Below are positions 18,181 to 27,314 of a stretch of DNA of 64,000 nt, one piece after another; positions within the stretch are counted from its first letter, which is position 1; each line of letters starts with the position of its first letter. Location: the NCBI RefSeq assembly GCF_026072635.1, contig NZ_AP023081.1:1448501-1512500 (forward strand). Direction: 5' to 3'. The position numbers were made by a program, and so were the translations under genes. The notes beneath the pieces were generated by a model. It saw nothing but the letters and a program-made list of their open reading frames with translations. It made no database searches and was not told the origin of the DNA. The DNA is from Pseudomonas solani. Its GTDB lineage: Bacteria > Pseudomonadota > Gammaproteobacteria > Pseudomonadales > Pseudomonadaceae.

Positions 18181-19944
18181 ATGCGCCGTCTGCTGACCCT
18201 GATCCTGCTGCTGGTCGCCCTGCCCGCCAGCGCCGGGCTGCTGGATAACCGCCCCAGCTCCACCCTCGGAGCCGCGCTGAACAACAGCAAGGACTTCCTC
18301 CCCGTGCGCGAGGCCTTCCGCCTCAGCCTGGTGGACAGCTCGCCGACCTCGATCAAGCTGCGTTTCGCCAACGCCGAGGGCTACTACCTCTACAAGCACC
18401 GTTTCCAGTTCCGCACCGAGCCGGCGGACATAGCCCTGGGCGACGCGCAGCTGCCGGCCGGCAAGCACAAGACCGACGAATATTTCGGCGACGTGGAGGT
18501 GTACTACGAAGTCCTCGACGTCGACCTGCCGCTGAACAACCCGTCCAATCGTCCCTTCAAGCTGCAGGTGACCTACCAGGGCTGCGCCGACAAGGGCCTG
18601 TGCTACCCGCCGGAGACCGAAACCCTGCAGATCGGCGACGCCCCGGCGGCGCTGGACGGTGCAATCCCGTCCGTGGGCAAGGGCTGGAGCTGGCACGAGC
18701 TGGCGCTGTTCTTCCTCGCCGGGCTCGGCCTGACCTTCACCCCCTGTGTGCTGCCCATGCTGCCGATCCTGTCCGGCGTGGTGCTGCGCGGCCAGGTGGG
18801 CGGTAGCCGCGGCCTGGTGCTGTCGCTGGCCTATGTGCTGCCCATGGCCGCCTGCTTCGCGGTGCTCGGCGCGCTGATGGGCGTGTTCGGCGCCGAACTC
18901 AACCTGCAGGCACGCCTGCAATCGGCCTGGGTGCTGGTGCCCTTCGCCGCCTTCTTCGCGGTGTTCGCTTTGGCCATGTTCGGCCTCTACGAGCTGCGCC
19001 TGCCGCAATTCATCAGCGGCCCGCTGGATCGCCTGGCCGGCAACACCCGCGGCGGCTCGATCTGGGGCGCGGCGGCATTGGGGGTATTCTCCAGCCTGCT
19101 GGTCTCGCCCTGCGTGTCGGCGCCCCTGGCCGGCGCCCTTCTCTATATAAGCGCCAGCGGCGACGCCCTGGGCGGCGGGCTCAAGCTGTTCGTCCTCGGC
19201 CTCGGCATGGGCGCGCCCCTGGTGCTGTTCGCCGTGGGCGGTGGCACGCTGCTGCCGAAGTCCGGCAACTGGATGGTCGCGGTGCGCAATGCCTTCGGCG
19301 TACTGCTGCTGGCCGTCTCGGTGTGGCTGCTGGAACGCGTGCTGCCCGGCCCGCTGTCCCTGGCCCTGTGGGGCCTGCTGGCCGGCGGCGTGGCGCTGTT
19401 CCTCGGCGCCCTGGAGTTCACCCCGAAAACCGCCCGCCAGCGCCTGGCGCAACTGGCCGGGCTGGTGCTGCTGGTCTACGCGGTGGCCGCCTGGACCGGC
19501 GCCCTCAAGGGCGAGTCGGACCCGCTGCGCCCCCTGGGCCGCCCGGGTGCTGCAGCCGTCACCGCCAGCACGACCGGTGCCTGGCAGACCATCACCACCC
19601 CGGCCGAACTGGCCGCCGCCCAGGCCGAAGCCAAGGCCGCTGGCAAGCCGCTGCTGCTGGACTGGTACGCCGACTGGTGCATCAGCTGCAAGGTGATCGA
19701 GCGCGAAGTGCTGACCGCCCCCGAGGTGGCCAGCCAACTGGGCGCCTACCACCTGGTGCGCTTCGACATGACCGCGAGCACGCCCGAACAGCGCGCGCTG
19801 CTGGACCGCTACAAGCTGTTCGGCCCGCCCGCCATCCTGTTCTTCGCCCCCAATGGTGACGAATGGTCGGAATCGCGTGTCGTAGGTGAGATCACCGCGA
19901 CGGACTTCGCCGCCAAGCTACAAGGCGCTGCCCAGCGGCTTTGA
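18181..19944 (+). CDS. dsbD: Thiol:disulfide interchange protein DsbD
   Basis: This 587-residue inner-membrane protein passes electrons from cytosolic thioredoxin to the periplasm. After a signal peptide (1-18, ending LPASA) come the N-terminal periplasmic domain with its cysteine pair (Cys135, Cys141 in QGCADKGLCYPP), a multi-span domain with its pair (Cys189 in TPCVLPML and Cys311 in VSPCVSAPL), and a C-terminal thioredoxin domain with WCISCK (Cys500, Cys503). All six catalytic cysteines are present. Length and order are typical. Confidence 0.95.
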   Translation: MRRLLTLILLLVALPASAGLLDNRPSSTLGAALNNSKDFLPVREAFRLSLVDSSPTSIKLRFANAEGYYLYKHRFQFRTEPADIALGDAQLPAGKHKTDEYFGDVEVYYEVLDVDLPLNNPSNRPFKLQVTYQGCADKGLCYPPETETLQIGDAPAALDGAIPSVGKGWSWHELALFFLAGLGLTFTPCVLPMLPILSGVVLRGQVGGSRGLVLSLAYVLPMAACFAVLGALMGVFGAELNLQARLQSAWVLVPFAAFFAVFALAMFGLYELRLPQFISGPLDRLAGNTRGGSIWGAAALGVFSSLLVSPCVSAPLAGALLYISASGDALGGGLKLFVLGLGMGAPLVLFAVGGGTLLPKSGNWMVAVRNAFGVLLLAVSVWLLERVLPGPLSLALWGLLAGGVALFLGALEFTPKTARQRLAQLAGLVLLVYAVAAWTGALKGESDPLRPLGRPGAAAVTASTTGAWQTITTPAELAAAQAEAKAAGKPLLLDWYADWCISCKVIEREVLTAPEVASQLGAYHLVRFDMTASTPEQRALLDRYKLFGPPAILFFAPNGDEWSESRVVGEITATDFAAKLQGAAQRL

Positions 19945-20063
19945 GCCGATTTTCACAAATCTGCCGCAAACTACGGGCATCGTGTCGACTACTACCGGCA
20001 TATGGACAGCCTCTCGGGCTTTCCTGCATAGTCCCGCCTGGCCCCCAATAAGGAAGACATCGC

Positions 20064-20507
20064 ATGGCCACCCTGCTCGTCCTGCACGGCCCCAACCTCA
20101 ACCTGCTGGGCACCCGCGAACCCGACAAGTACGGCGCCACCACCCTGGCCGAAATCAACCAGGACCTGGAGCGCAGAGCCCGCGAGGCGGGGCATCACCT
20201 GCTTTATCTGCAGAGCAATGCCGAGTACGAACTGATCGATCGCATCCATGCCGCACGCAACGAAGGCGTGGACTTCATCCTGATCAATCCCGCCGCTTTC
20301 ACGCATACAAGTGTCGCCCTACGTGACGCGTTGCTCGCAGTGAGCATCCCATTCATCGAAGTGCACCTCTCCAACGTGCACAAGCGAGAACCTTTCCGCC
20401 ATCACTCCTACTTCTCCGACGTTGCGGTGGGAGTGATTTGCGGTCTGGGTGCCACCGGCTACCGCCTGGCCCTGGACGCGGCGCTAGAACACCTTGAACG
20501 CCCCTGA
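20064..20507 (+). CDS. aroQ: Type II 3-dehydroquinate dehydratase
   Basis: The 147-residue enzyme removes water from 3-dehydroquinate in the shikimate pathway. Family motifs are intact: LHGPNLNLLGTREPDKYG, with the catalytic loop arginine and tyrosine (Arg18, Tyr23), INPAAFTHTSVALRDAL, and the HLSNVHKREPFRHHS histidine region. It lies just upstream of accBC, an arrangement conserved in many proteobacteria, with a 25-bp gap to accB that suggests co-transcription. Confidence 0.96.
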   Translation: MATLLVLHGPNLNLLGTREPDKYGATTLAEINQDLERRAREAGHHLLYLQSNAEYELIDRIHAARNEGVDFILINPAAFTHTSVALRDALLAVSIPFIEVHLSNVHKREPFRHHSYFSDVAVGVICGLGATGYRLALDAALEHLERP

Positions 20508-20532
20508 CCTCACCCTTGGGAGTTGATAATTA

Positions 20533-20997
20533 ATGGATATCCGTAAAGTCAAAAAACTGATCGAGCTGCTGGAAGAATCCGGTATCGACGAGCTGGAGAT
20601 CCGCGAGGGCGAAGAGTCCGTGCGCATCAGCCGCCACAGCAAGCAGGCCGCCATGGCCCAGCCGATCTACGCCGCACCGATGGCCGCCCCGGCACCGGCT
20701 CCGGTCGCAGCAGCCCCGGTCGCCCCGGCAGCAGACGCCGCCCCGGCCGCCAAGAAACTCAACGGCACCGTGGTGCGCTCGCCGATGGTCGGCACCTTCT
20801 ACCGCGCCGCCTCGCCCACCTCGGCGAACTTCGCCGAAGTCGGCCAGACCGTTAAGAAGGGCGACATCCTGTGCATCGTCGAAGCGATGAAGATGATGAA
20901 CCACATCGAGGCCGAAGCCAGCGGCGTGATCGAATCCATCCTCGTGGAGAACGGCCAGCCGGTTGAGTACGACCAACCGCTGTTCACCATCGTCTGA
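20533..20997 (+). CDS. accB: Biotin carboxyl carrier protein of acetyl-CoA carboxylase
   Basis: This 154-residue subunit has an N-terminal helical segment (DIRKVKKLIELLEESGIDEL), an Ala/Pro linker (about 48-75) and a biotinyl domain (about 77-154). Biotin attaches at Lys120 in the canonical VEAMKMMN motif. It shuttles carboxyl groups between AccC and the AccAD transferase in fatty-acid synthesis. GGGAG precedes the ATG. It is co-transcribed with accC, 17 bp downstream. Confidence 0.97.
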   Translation: MDIRKVKKLIELLEESGIDELEIREGEESVRISRHSKQAAMAQPIYAAPMAAPAPAPVAAAPVAPAADAAPAAKKLNGTVVRSPMVGTFYRAASPTSANFAEVGQTVKKGDILCIVEAMKMMNHIEAEASGVIESILVENGQPVEYDQPLFTIV

Positions 20998-21014
20998 ACC
21001 GCGGAGAGCCTGTG

Positions 21015-22358
21015 ATGCTGGAAAAAGTCCTGATCGCCAACCGTGGCGAGATCGCCCTGCGCATCCTGCGCGCCTGCAAGGAGCTGGGCATCAAGACGGT
21101 GGCGGTGCACTCGACGGCTGACCGCGAGCTGATGCACCTGTCCCTGGCCGACGAGACCGTATGCATCGGTCCGGCCCCGGCTGCCCTGTCCTACCTGAAC
21201 ATCCCCGCGATCATCAGTGCCGCCGAAGTCACCGGCGCCACGGCGATCCACCCGGGTTACGGCTTCCTCGCCGAGAACGCCGACTTCGCCGAACAGGTGG
21301 AGAACTCCGGTTTCGCCTTCATCGGCCCCAAGGCCGACACCATCCGCCTGATGGGTGACAAGGTGTCCGCCAAGGACGCCATGAAGAAATCCGGCGTACC
21401 GACCGTTCCGGGCTCCGACGGCCCGCTGCCGGAAGACGAAGCCACCGCCCTGGCCATCGCCGAGGAAGTGGGTTACCCAGTGATCATCAAGGCCGCCGGT
21501 GGCGGTGGTGGTCGCGGCATGCGCGTGGTGCACAGCGCCGACGAGCTGATCAAGTCGGCCAAGCTGACCCGTACCGAAGCCGGTGCTGCGTTCGGCAACT
21601 CCATGGTCTACCTGGAGAAGTTCCTCACCAACCCGCGTCACGTGGAAGTGCAGGTGCTCTCCGACGGCCAGGGCAATGCCATCCACCTCGGCGACCGCGA
21701 CTGCTCCCTGCAGCGTCGTCACCAGAAGGTGCTGGAAGAAGCCCCAGCCCCCGGCATCGACGAGAAGGCCCGCGCCGAAGTGCTGGCCCGCTGCGTCCAG
21801 GCCTGCGTCGAGATCGGCTACCGCGGTGCCGGTACCTTCGAGTTCCTCTACGAGAACGGCCACTTCTACTTCATCGAGATGAACACCCGCGTCCAGGTCG
21901 AGCACCCGGTCACCGAGATGGTCACCGGCATCGACATCGTCAAGGAGATGCTCAGCATCGCCGCGGGTAACAAGCTGTCGATCAAGCAGGAGGACGTAGT
22001 CATCCGTGGTCACGCCCTGGAATGCCGGATCAACGCCGAAGACCCGGACAACTTCATGCCCAGCCCCGGCAAGGTGCAGTACTACCATGCACCCGGCGGC
22101 AACGGCGTGCGGGTCGATTCGCACCTGTACAGCGGCTATTCGGTTCCGCCGAACTACGACTCGCTGATCGGCAAGCTGATCACCTACGGCAAGGACCGCG
22201 ACGAGGCCATGGCGCGCATGCGCAACGCCCTCGATGAGCTGGTGGTGGACGGCATCAAGACCAACATCCCGCTGCACCGTGACCTGACCCGCGACAAGGG
22301 TTTCCGCAAGGGGGGCGTGAACATTCACTACCTCGAGCACAAACTGGGCAAGAAGTAA
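21015..22358 (+). CDS. accC: Biotin carboxylase subunit of acetyl-CoA carboxylase
   Basis: This 447-residue ATP-grasp enzyme carboxylates biotin on AccB. It starts with the family's MLEKVLIANRGEIALRILRA. The glycine loop KAAGGGGGRGMRVV, the FEFLYENGHFYFIEMNTRVQ region with metal-binding Glu and catalytic Arg, and EHPVTEMVTGID are present. A GTG three bases upstream is a possible alternative start; the ATG matches the usual N-terminus. Length is typical. Confidence 0.97.
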   Translation: MLEKVLIANRGEIALRILRACKELGIKTVAVHSTADRELMHLSLADETVCIGPAPAALSYLNIPAIISAAEVTGATAIHPGYGFLAENADFAEQVENSGFAFIGPKADTIRLMGDKVSAKDAMKKSGVPTVPGSDGPLPEDEATALAIAEEVGYPVIIKAAGGGGGRGMRVVHSADELIKSAKLTRTEAGAAFGNSMVYLEKFLTNPRHVEVQVLSDGQGNAIHLGDRDCSLQRRHQKVLEEAPAPGIDEKARAEVLARCVQACVEIGYRGAGTFEFLYENGHFYFIEMNTRVQVEHPVTEMVTGIDIVKEMLSIAAGNKLSIKQEDVVIRGHALECRINAEDPDNFMPSPGKVQYYHAPGGNGVRVDSHLYSGYSVPPNYDSLIGKLITYGKDRDEAMARMRNALDELVVDGIKTNIPLHRDLTRDKGFRKGGVNIHYLEHKLGKK

Positions 22359-22372
22359 GCCCGGCAACCCTG

Positions 22373-22400
22373 GAAGGGCCGCATAATGCGGCCCTTCTGC
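22373..22400 (+). terminator. Hairpin after accC
   Basis: GAAGGGCCGCAT pairs with ATGCGGCCCTTC, followed by TGCATTTC. The stem is strong but the T-tract is poor, so it may attenuate or protect the accBC transcript rather than end it fully. Confidence 0.55.
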
Positions 22401-22420
22401 ATTTCACGCGAAGGATCGCC

Positions 22421-23278
22421 ATGTCCCTGAAGTCCCGCATCCTTGCCATCGGCCCGGCCTTTGGCGAAGCCTTCATCTGCCTCGGCCTGGCCCTGCGCTC
22501 CAGCCTGCGCCCCGGCATCCTCCTGCGCTCTTCCGGGCTCTGCCTGCTGACGCTGGTGTTCTGGAGCTGGGTCTTCTACGCCCATGCCGAAATCATCGTC
22601 AAGGCCGCCGGACTGCTGTCGTTCTTCGTCGTCTCCGGCGCCGCCATGTTCGGTCTGATTCCCAGCCTCACTGGCGGCCCGGCCACCGTCAGCGGCATGG
22701 CCGGAATCGCCCCGGCAGTGGGGCTGATGCTGGTGTATTCCGCCCTCCTGGCACTGGCCATGGTCGGCGTGCTGTTCGTCGCGGCCATCGTCATCAGCAT
22801 CCGCCTGGCCCTGCGCTGGGTGCTGATGGGCAGCCTGCGCGAGCGCGCCCTCAAGCCCTACCCGGGCCTGGCCTCGCGCAGCCCGGCGGCCAGCGACCTG
22901 CTGCGCGCCGGGCGCTACCACCTGGGGCCCTGGCTGGGCATCGGCCTGGGCCCACTGTTGTGCCTGGCGATACCGTTGATAAACGGCGTGCTGCTGATCA
23001 TCCTGCTGGGCTACCTCAACGTGCGCTTCCTGGTGCCCGCCGCCCTGTCTGGTCTGGCCAGCGGCGCCGAGCAGATGCAAGCGGTGCGCCGCCAGCGCGG
23101 CGCCATGATCGCCTTCGGCCTGCTGATCCTGCTGCTGGCGCTGGTGCCGGTGCTCAACCTGCTGCTGCCCGCCCTGCTCGGCGGCGGCGCCTGCCACCTC
23201 GCCTATCGCGGCCTGGACCGCCCGGAACGCCCGGCTGGCGTGGCATCAGAGCCTCAAGTAAGCTTGCCCGCCCCATGA
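22421..23278 (+). CDS. EI24-domain inner-membrane protein
   Basis: The 285-residue protein has about six hydrophobic spans, with a conserved mid-region rich in Gly, Leu and Pro (GPLLCLAIPLINGVLLIILL). It resembles EI24/CysZ-like membrane proteins. The same position between accC and prmA is occupied by a conserved uncharacterised gene in P. aeruginosa (PA4849 by memory). Substrate and role are unknown. It starts 62 bp after accC and follows a hairpin. Confidence 0.65.
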   Translation: MSLKSRILAIGPAFGEAFICLGLALRSSLRPGILLRSSGLCLLTLVFWSWVFYAHAEIIVKAAGLLSFFVVSGAAMFGLIPSLTGGPATVSGMAGIAPAVGLMLVYSALLALAMVGVLFVAAIVISIRLALRWVLMGSLRERALKPYPGLASRSPAASDLLRAGRYHLGPWLGIGLGPLLCLAIPLINGVLLIILLGYLNVRFLVPAALSGLASGAEQMQAVRRQRGAMIAFGLLILLLALVPVLNLLLPALLGGGACHLAYRGLDRPERPAGVASEPQVSLPAP

Positions 23279-23369
23279 AGGCATCCCAAAAACTACCTGC
23301 GTTGCCATCGCCCAGGTTTTTCAAGGTGCCCATAAGGGCCACATTTTCACGTCGCATCGAGGTTCCGCC

Positions 23370-24248
23370 ATGCCCTGGTTACAAGTCCGTCTCGCCATCA
23401 CCCCGGATCAGGCGGAAACCTATGAAGACGCGCTGCTTGAAGTCGGTGCAGTCTCCGTGACCTTCATGGACGCCGAAGACCAGCCGATCTTCGAGCCCGA
23501 CCTCGGCACCACCCCGCTCTGGTCCAACACCCACCTGCTGGCGCTGTTCGAAGCCGAAACCGACGAAACCAACCTGGTCGCCCACCTGGAACTGCTCACC
23601 GGCGGCGCGCTGCCCGAGCACCAGATCGAGCGCATCGAGGACCAGGACTGGGAACGCAGCTGGATGGACAACTTCCAGCCCATGCGCTTCGGCCGCCGCC
23701 TGTGGATCGTGCCCAGCTGGCACCAAGCCCCGGAGCCGGACGCGGTGAACCTGCTGCTGGACCCGGGCCTGGCCTTCGGCACCGGCACCCACCCGACCAC
23801 CGCCCTGTGCCTGGAGTGGCTGGACGGGCAGGAGCTGGACGGCTGCGAGCTGATCGACTTCGGCTGCGGCTCGGGCATCCTCGCCATCGCCGGCCTGCTG
23901 CTCGGCGCGCGCCAGGCGGTGGGCACCGACATCGACCCGCAAGCCCTGGAAGCCTCCCGCGACAACGCCTCGCGCAATGGCATCGACCCGGCACTGTTCC
24001 CCGTCTACCTGCCCGCCGACATGCCGCAGCAGCACGCAGACGTGGTGGTGGCCAACATCCTCGCCGGCCCGCTGGTGTCCCTGGCACCGCAGATCACTGC
24101 ACTGGTCAAGGCCGGCGGCCGCCTGGCGCTGTCCGGCATCCTCGCCGAGCAGGCCGAGGAAGTCCGCGCCGCCTATGCCGACGCCTTCGTGCTCGACCCC
24201 ACCGCCGACAAGGACGGCTGGGTGCGCATCAGCGGTGTACGTCGCTGA
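23370..24248 (+). CDS. prmA: Ribosomal protein L11 methyltransferase
   Basis: The 292-residue enzyme trimethylates ribosomal protein L11 using S-adenosylmethionine. An N-terminal substrate-recognition domain (about 1-60) precedes the Rossmann methyltransferase fold, with LAFGTGTHPTTALCLEWL and motif I DFGCGSGILAIAGLLLGA, followed by the NPPY-like VVANILAGPLV. The ATG at 23370 is preceded by GAGG. Length typical. Confidence 0.95.
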   Translation: MPWLQVRLAITPDQAETYEDALLEVGAVSVTFMDAEDQPIFEPDLGTTPLWSNTHLLALFEAETDETNLVAHLELLTGGALPEHQIERIEDQDWERSWMDNFQPMRFGRRLWIVPSWHQAPEPDAVNLLLDPGLAFGTGTHPTTALCLEWLDGQELDGCELIDFGCGSGILAIAGLLLGARQAVGTDIDPQALEASRDNASRNGIDPALFPVYLPADMPQQHADVVVANILAGPLVSLAPQITALVKAGGRLALSGILAEQAEEVRAAYADAFVLDPTADKDGWVRISGVRR

Positions 24249-24326
24249 GCCACGCCCCATGAGCAGACCCGCGCCAGCGTGCTACCGAGTTGGTAGACTG
24301 GCGCCTTGTTTCACACGGACCGCCGC

Positions 24327-25745
24327 ATGACCGAAAGCTTCGTCACCCAGTGCCCCCATTGCCAGACCAGCTTCCGCGTAAGCCGCGCGCAGTTGGGCGC
24401 TGCCCAAGGCGCCGTGCGCTGTGGGGCCTGCCTGCACGTGTTCAACGCAGCCAAGCAGTTGCTGGGAGCCATGTCGGCCGGCGAGCCGAAGCCCTCCACG
24501 CCCGCGCCCCAGGCGCCGCGCCCTGCCGCGCCGGCAGCACCGAAACCCGCACCCCCGGTCGCGCCAGTGGCCCCGGCACAGCCGGCCAGCCCGGCACCCA
24601 GCGTCGCCACCCTGCTCAAGTCGCCCCTGGCCTCGGCCCCCGTGCCGCCACCCGCGCCGGTGCCGCCCGCCGTGCCGCCAGGCAAGACGGCCGACAAGAA
24701 CACCCTGTGGATCCACGACGACCTGGACCTCGACAGCCTCGACCTGGACGAGGAACTGGCCAAGCTGGAACAGGAAGAACTCAAGCTCTCCCAGGAATTC
24801 CTCGCCCTGCAGGCCGCGCCCAAACCGGGCGAGCAGTCATACGGCCAGCACGTGGAATCCACCGACAAGCATGACGAGCGCTGGGCCGAGGCCCTGTTGC
24901 GCGAGGACGCGCCGCGCGCCGCGCCCAGCGCACCGCGCCCTACACCGCCCGCCGTGGCCGAGCGCCCCGCCACCATCGAGCCCCCTGCGCCGCAGCGCAA
25001 GGAACCGGCGCTGTCCCTCGACGACGACCTGGACGATGACCCGGCCCCGGCCTTCGGCCCCGCCGCCGATCGCGATGACGAGCCGACGGACGAGCCCGCG
25101 CGCGCTCGAATCGGCGCGTCGGACGAAGAAGACGACGAGATCGACGAGCCCCCGGTCGCCCCGGCACGTACGCCACCGCGCAACGAACCGGGCCTGCGTG
25201 GCGGCAACCTGCTGGATATCGACGACGAGCCGTTGCAGCTCGACTGGCAACAGCCGAAAAAACCCTGGGGCCGCTGGATCGGCTGGGGGGCGCTGAACCT
25301 GCTGGGCGCCATCGCCCTGGCCGGGCAATACGTCTGGTACCACTTCGACGAGCTGGCACGCACCGACCAGTACCGCCCCTGGTTCGAACAGCTGTGCCCG
25401 GAACTCGGCTGCCAGCTGCCGTCCAAGGTCGAGATCGCCCTGATCAAGAGCAGCAACCTGGTGGTGCGCAGCCACCCGGACTTCACCGGCGCACTGGTGG
25501 TGGACGCCATCCTCTACAACCGCGCGTCCTTCTCCCAGCCCTTCCCGCTGCTGGAGCTGCGCTTCGCCGACATCAACGGCCAGCTTCTGGCCAGTCGTCG
25601 GTTCAAGCCGGGCGAATACCTCGCCGGCGAGCTTGCCGGGCAGTCGGAAATGCCGCCGCAGACGCCCATCCATATCTCCCTGGATATCCTCGACCCAGGC
25701 ACCAAGGCTGTGAACTACAGTCTCAGCTTCCACTCCCCCGAGTAG
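24327..25745 (+). CDS. Zinc-ribbon DUF3426 membrane protein
   Basis: This 472-residue protein has an N-terminal MJ0042-type zinc finger (CPHCQTSF and CGACLHVF, residues 9-40), a long Pro/Ala-rich then acidic low-complexity linker (about 55-305), one membrane span (about 312-332) and a C-terminal DUF3426 domain (about 335-472) predicted to be periplasmic. The family is conserved between prmA and dusB in pseudomonads but has no known function. The start at MTESFVTQCPHC is the conventional one. Confidence 0.85.
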   Translation: MTESFVTQCPHCQTSFRVSRAQLGAAQGAVRCGACLHVFNAAKQLLGAMSAGEPKPSTPAPQAPRPAAPAAPKPAPPVAPVAPAQPASPAPSVATLLKSPLASAPVPPPAPVPPAVPPGKTADKNTLWIHDDLDLDSLDLDEELAKLEQEELKLSQEFLALQAAPKPGEQSYGQHVESTDKHDERWAEALLREDAPRAAPSAPRPTPPAVAERPATIEPPAPQRKEPALSLDDDLDDDPAPAFGPAADRDDEPTDEPARARIGASDEEDDEIDEPPVAPARTPPRNEPGLRGGNLLDIDDEPLQLDWQQPKKPWGRWIGWGALNLLGAIALAGQYVWYHFDELARTDQYRPWFEQLCPELGCQLPSKVEIALIKSSNLVVRSHPDFTGALVVDAILYNRASFSQPFPLLELRFADINGQLLASRRFKPGEYLAGELAGQSEMPPQTPIHISLDILDPGTKAVNYSLSFHSPE

Positions 25746-25913
25746 CGCCAGCGGCGGCTTTTCGCCGCTGGAGGGCCTCGCCAGAACCTTCGGCGATAAG
25801 CTCATCACTGTTCAGAATTTGTTCAAAACAACCTTTATCCGGTCATCGAGAGCGGGTATCATGCCCACCCTTTTTCGAAGACCAAGATCCGGCCCCACAG
25901 GCAGGGAAGACCC

Positions 25914-26909
25914 ATGTCGGCGGTACGCATCGGCCCATACGCACTACCCAATCAAGTGATACTCGCCCCCATGGCGGGAGTGACCGATCGTCCGTTTCGT
26001 CTGCTTTGCCGTCGCCTCGGCGCCGGCTTGGTAGTCTCCGAAATGGTCACCAGCGACGTGCGCCTGTGGAACAGCCGCAAGTCGAAACTGCGCCTGCTCC
26101 ACGAGGGCGACCCGGAGCCGCGCTCGGTGCAGATCGCCGGGGGCGATCCGCAGATGCTGGCCGAGGCCGCCGTCGCCAATGTGGCGCTCGGCGCGCAGAT
26201 CATCGACATCAACATGGGTTGCCCGGCGAAGAAGGTCTGCAACAAGGCCGCTGGCTCCGCGCTGATGAAGGACGAGGCCCTGGTGGCTGCGATCCTCGAA
26301 GCGGTGGTCGGCGCCGTGGACGTGCCGGTGACCCTGAAGATCCGCACCGGCTGGGACCGGGACAACAAGAACGGCATCGCCGTGGCAAGGATCGCCGAAC
26401 AGTCGGGAATACAGGCGCTGGCCGTGCATGGCCGCACCCGTGCCGACCTGTACACCGGTGAAGCCGAGTACGACACCATCGCTGCGATCAAGCAGTCGGT
26501 GTCGATCCCGGTCTTCGCCAATGGCGACATCACCTCGCCACAGAAGGCCAGAGAGGTCCTCGACGCCACCGGCGCCGATGCCCTGCTGATCGGTCGAGCG
26601 GCCCAGGGGCGACCCTGGATATTCCGCGAGATCGCGCACTACCTGGAAACCGGCGAACTCCTGCCGGCCCCGGGCTTGAAGGAAATTGAACAGATCCTGC
26701 TGGAGCACCTGGCCGCATTGCACGCCTTCTACGGCGACCTGATGGGCGTACGCATCGCCCGCAAGCATGTCGGCTGGTATCTCGCAACCCTGCCGGGCGC
26801 CAGGGAGTTTCGCGCCCAGTTCAATCGTTTGGAGTCCACGGACGCGCAGTGCGCCAACGTTCGAGAGTTTTTCATCGAACGTCACAACGACGGAGAACAG
26901 GCCGCATGA
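25914..26909 (+). CDS. dusB: tRNA-dihydrouridine synthase B
   Basis: The 331-residue FMN-dependent TIM-barrel enzyme reduces uridine to dihydrouridine in the D-loop of tRNAs using NADPH. Motifs present are LAPMAGVTDRPFRLLCRR near the N-terminus, the catalytic-cysteine region NMGCPAKKVCNKAAG, KIRTGWD, and HGRTRADLYTG. Its stop overlaps the fis start (ATGA), the classical dusB-fis operon in which fis expression is coupled to dusB translation. Confidence 0.96.
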   Translation: MSAVRIGPYALPNQVILAPMAGVTDRPFRLLCRRLGAGLVVSEMVTSDVRLWNSRKSKLRLLHEGDPEPRSVQIAGGDPQMLAEAAVANVALGAQIIDINMGCPAKKVCNKAAGSALMKDEALVAAILEAVVGAVDVPVTLKIRTGWDRDNKNGIAVARIAEQSGIQALAVHGRTRADLYTGEAEYDTIAAIKQSVSIPVFANGDITSPQKAREVLDATGADALLIGRAAQGRPWIFREIAHYLETGELLPAPGLKEIEQILLEHLAALHAFYGDLMGVRIARKHVGWYLATLPGAREFRAQFNRLESTDAQCANVREFFIERHNDGEQAA

Positions 26910-27226
26910 CGACGATGACCGAGAATTTTTTTGATGGGGCAACACCCGTGAGCGACAACGCCAACCTTAAACAGCACCTGACCACACCGACCGCGGAAGG
27001 CCAGACCTTGCGCGGCAGTGTCGAGAAGGCCTTGCACAATTACTTCGCCCATCTCGAGGGCGCCGCGGTCACGGACGTCTACAACCTGGTGCTCTCCGAA
27101 GTCGAGGCACCGCTGCTGGAGTCCGTGATGAACTACGTCAAGGGCAACCAGACCAAGGCTTCCGAGATGCTCGGCCTGAACCGCGGCACCTTGCGCAAGA
27201 AGCTCAAGCAGTACGACCTCCTGTAA
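26906..27226 (+). CDS. fis: DNA-binding nucleoid protein Fis
   Basis: This 106-residue nucleoid protein has the invariant C-terminal helix-turn-helix (about 80-106; GNQTKASEMLGLNRGTLRKK). The N-terminal beta-hairpin and dimerisation helices precede it. Fis bends DNA and activates rRNA and growth-phase genes. The ATG at 26906 overlaps the dusB stop. ATG 26915 is an in-frame alternative. A strong terminator follows. Confidence 0.96.
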   Translation: MTTMTENFFDGATPVSDNANLKQHLTTPTAEGQTLRGSVEKALHNYFAHLEGAAVTDVYNLVLSEVEAPLLESVMNYVKGNQTKASEMLGLNRGTLRKKLKQYDLL

Positions 27227-27244
27227 AGCACGTATTCGATAAAG

Positions 27245-27284
27245 AAAGGGCGGCCCCCGAGAACATCAAAGGCCGCCCTTTTTT
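27245..27284 (+). terminator. Rho-independent terminator of dusB-fis
   Basis: AAAGGGCGGCC and GGCCGCCCTTT form an 11-bp stem with a 15-base loop, followed by a run of Ts (TTTTTT including the stem end). Confidence 0.9.
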
Positions 27285-27314
27285 ACTGATTTCCCTGCTC
27301 CGATGGACATCGAA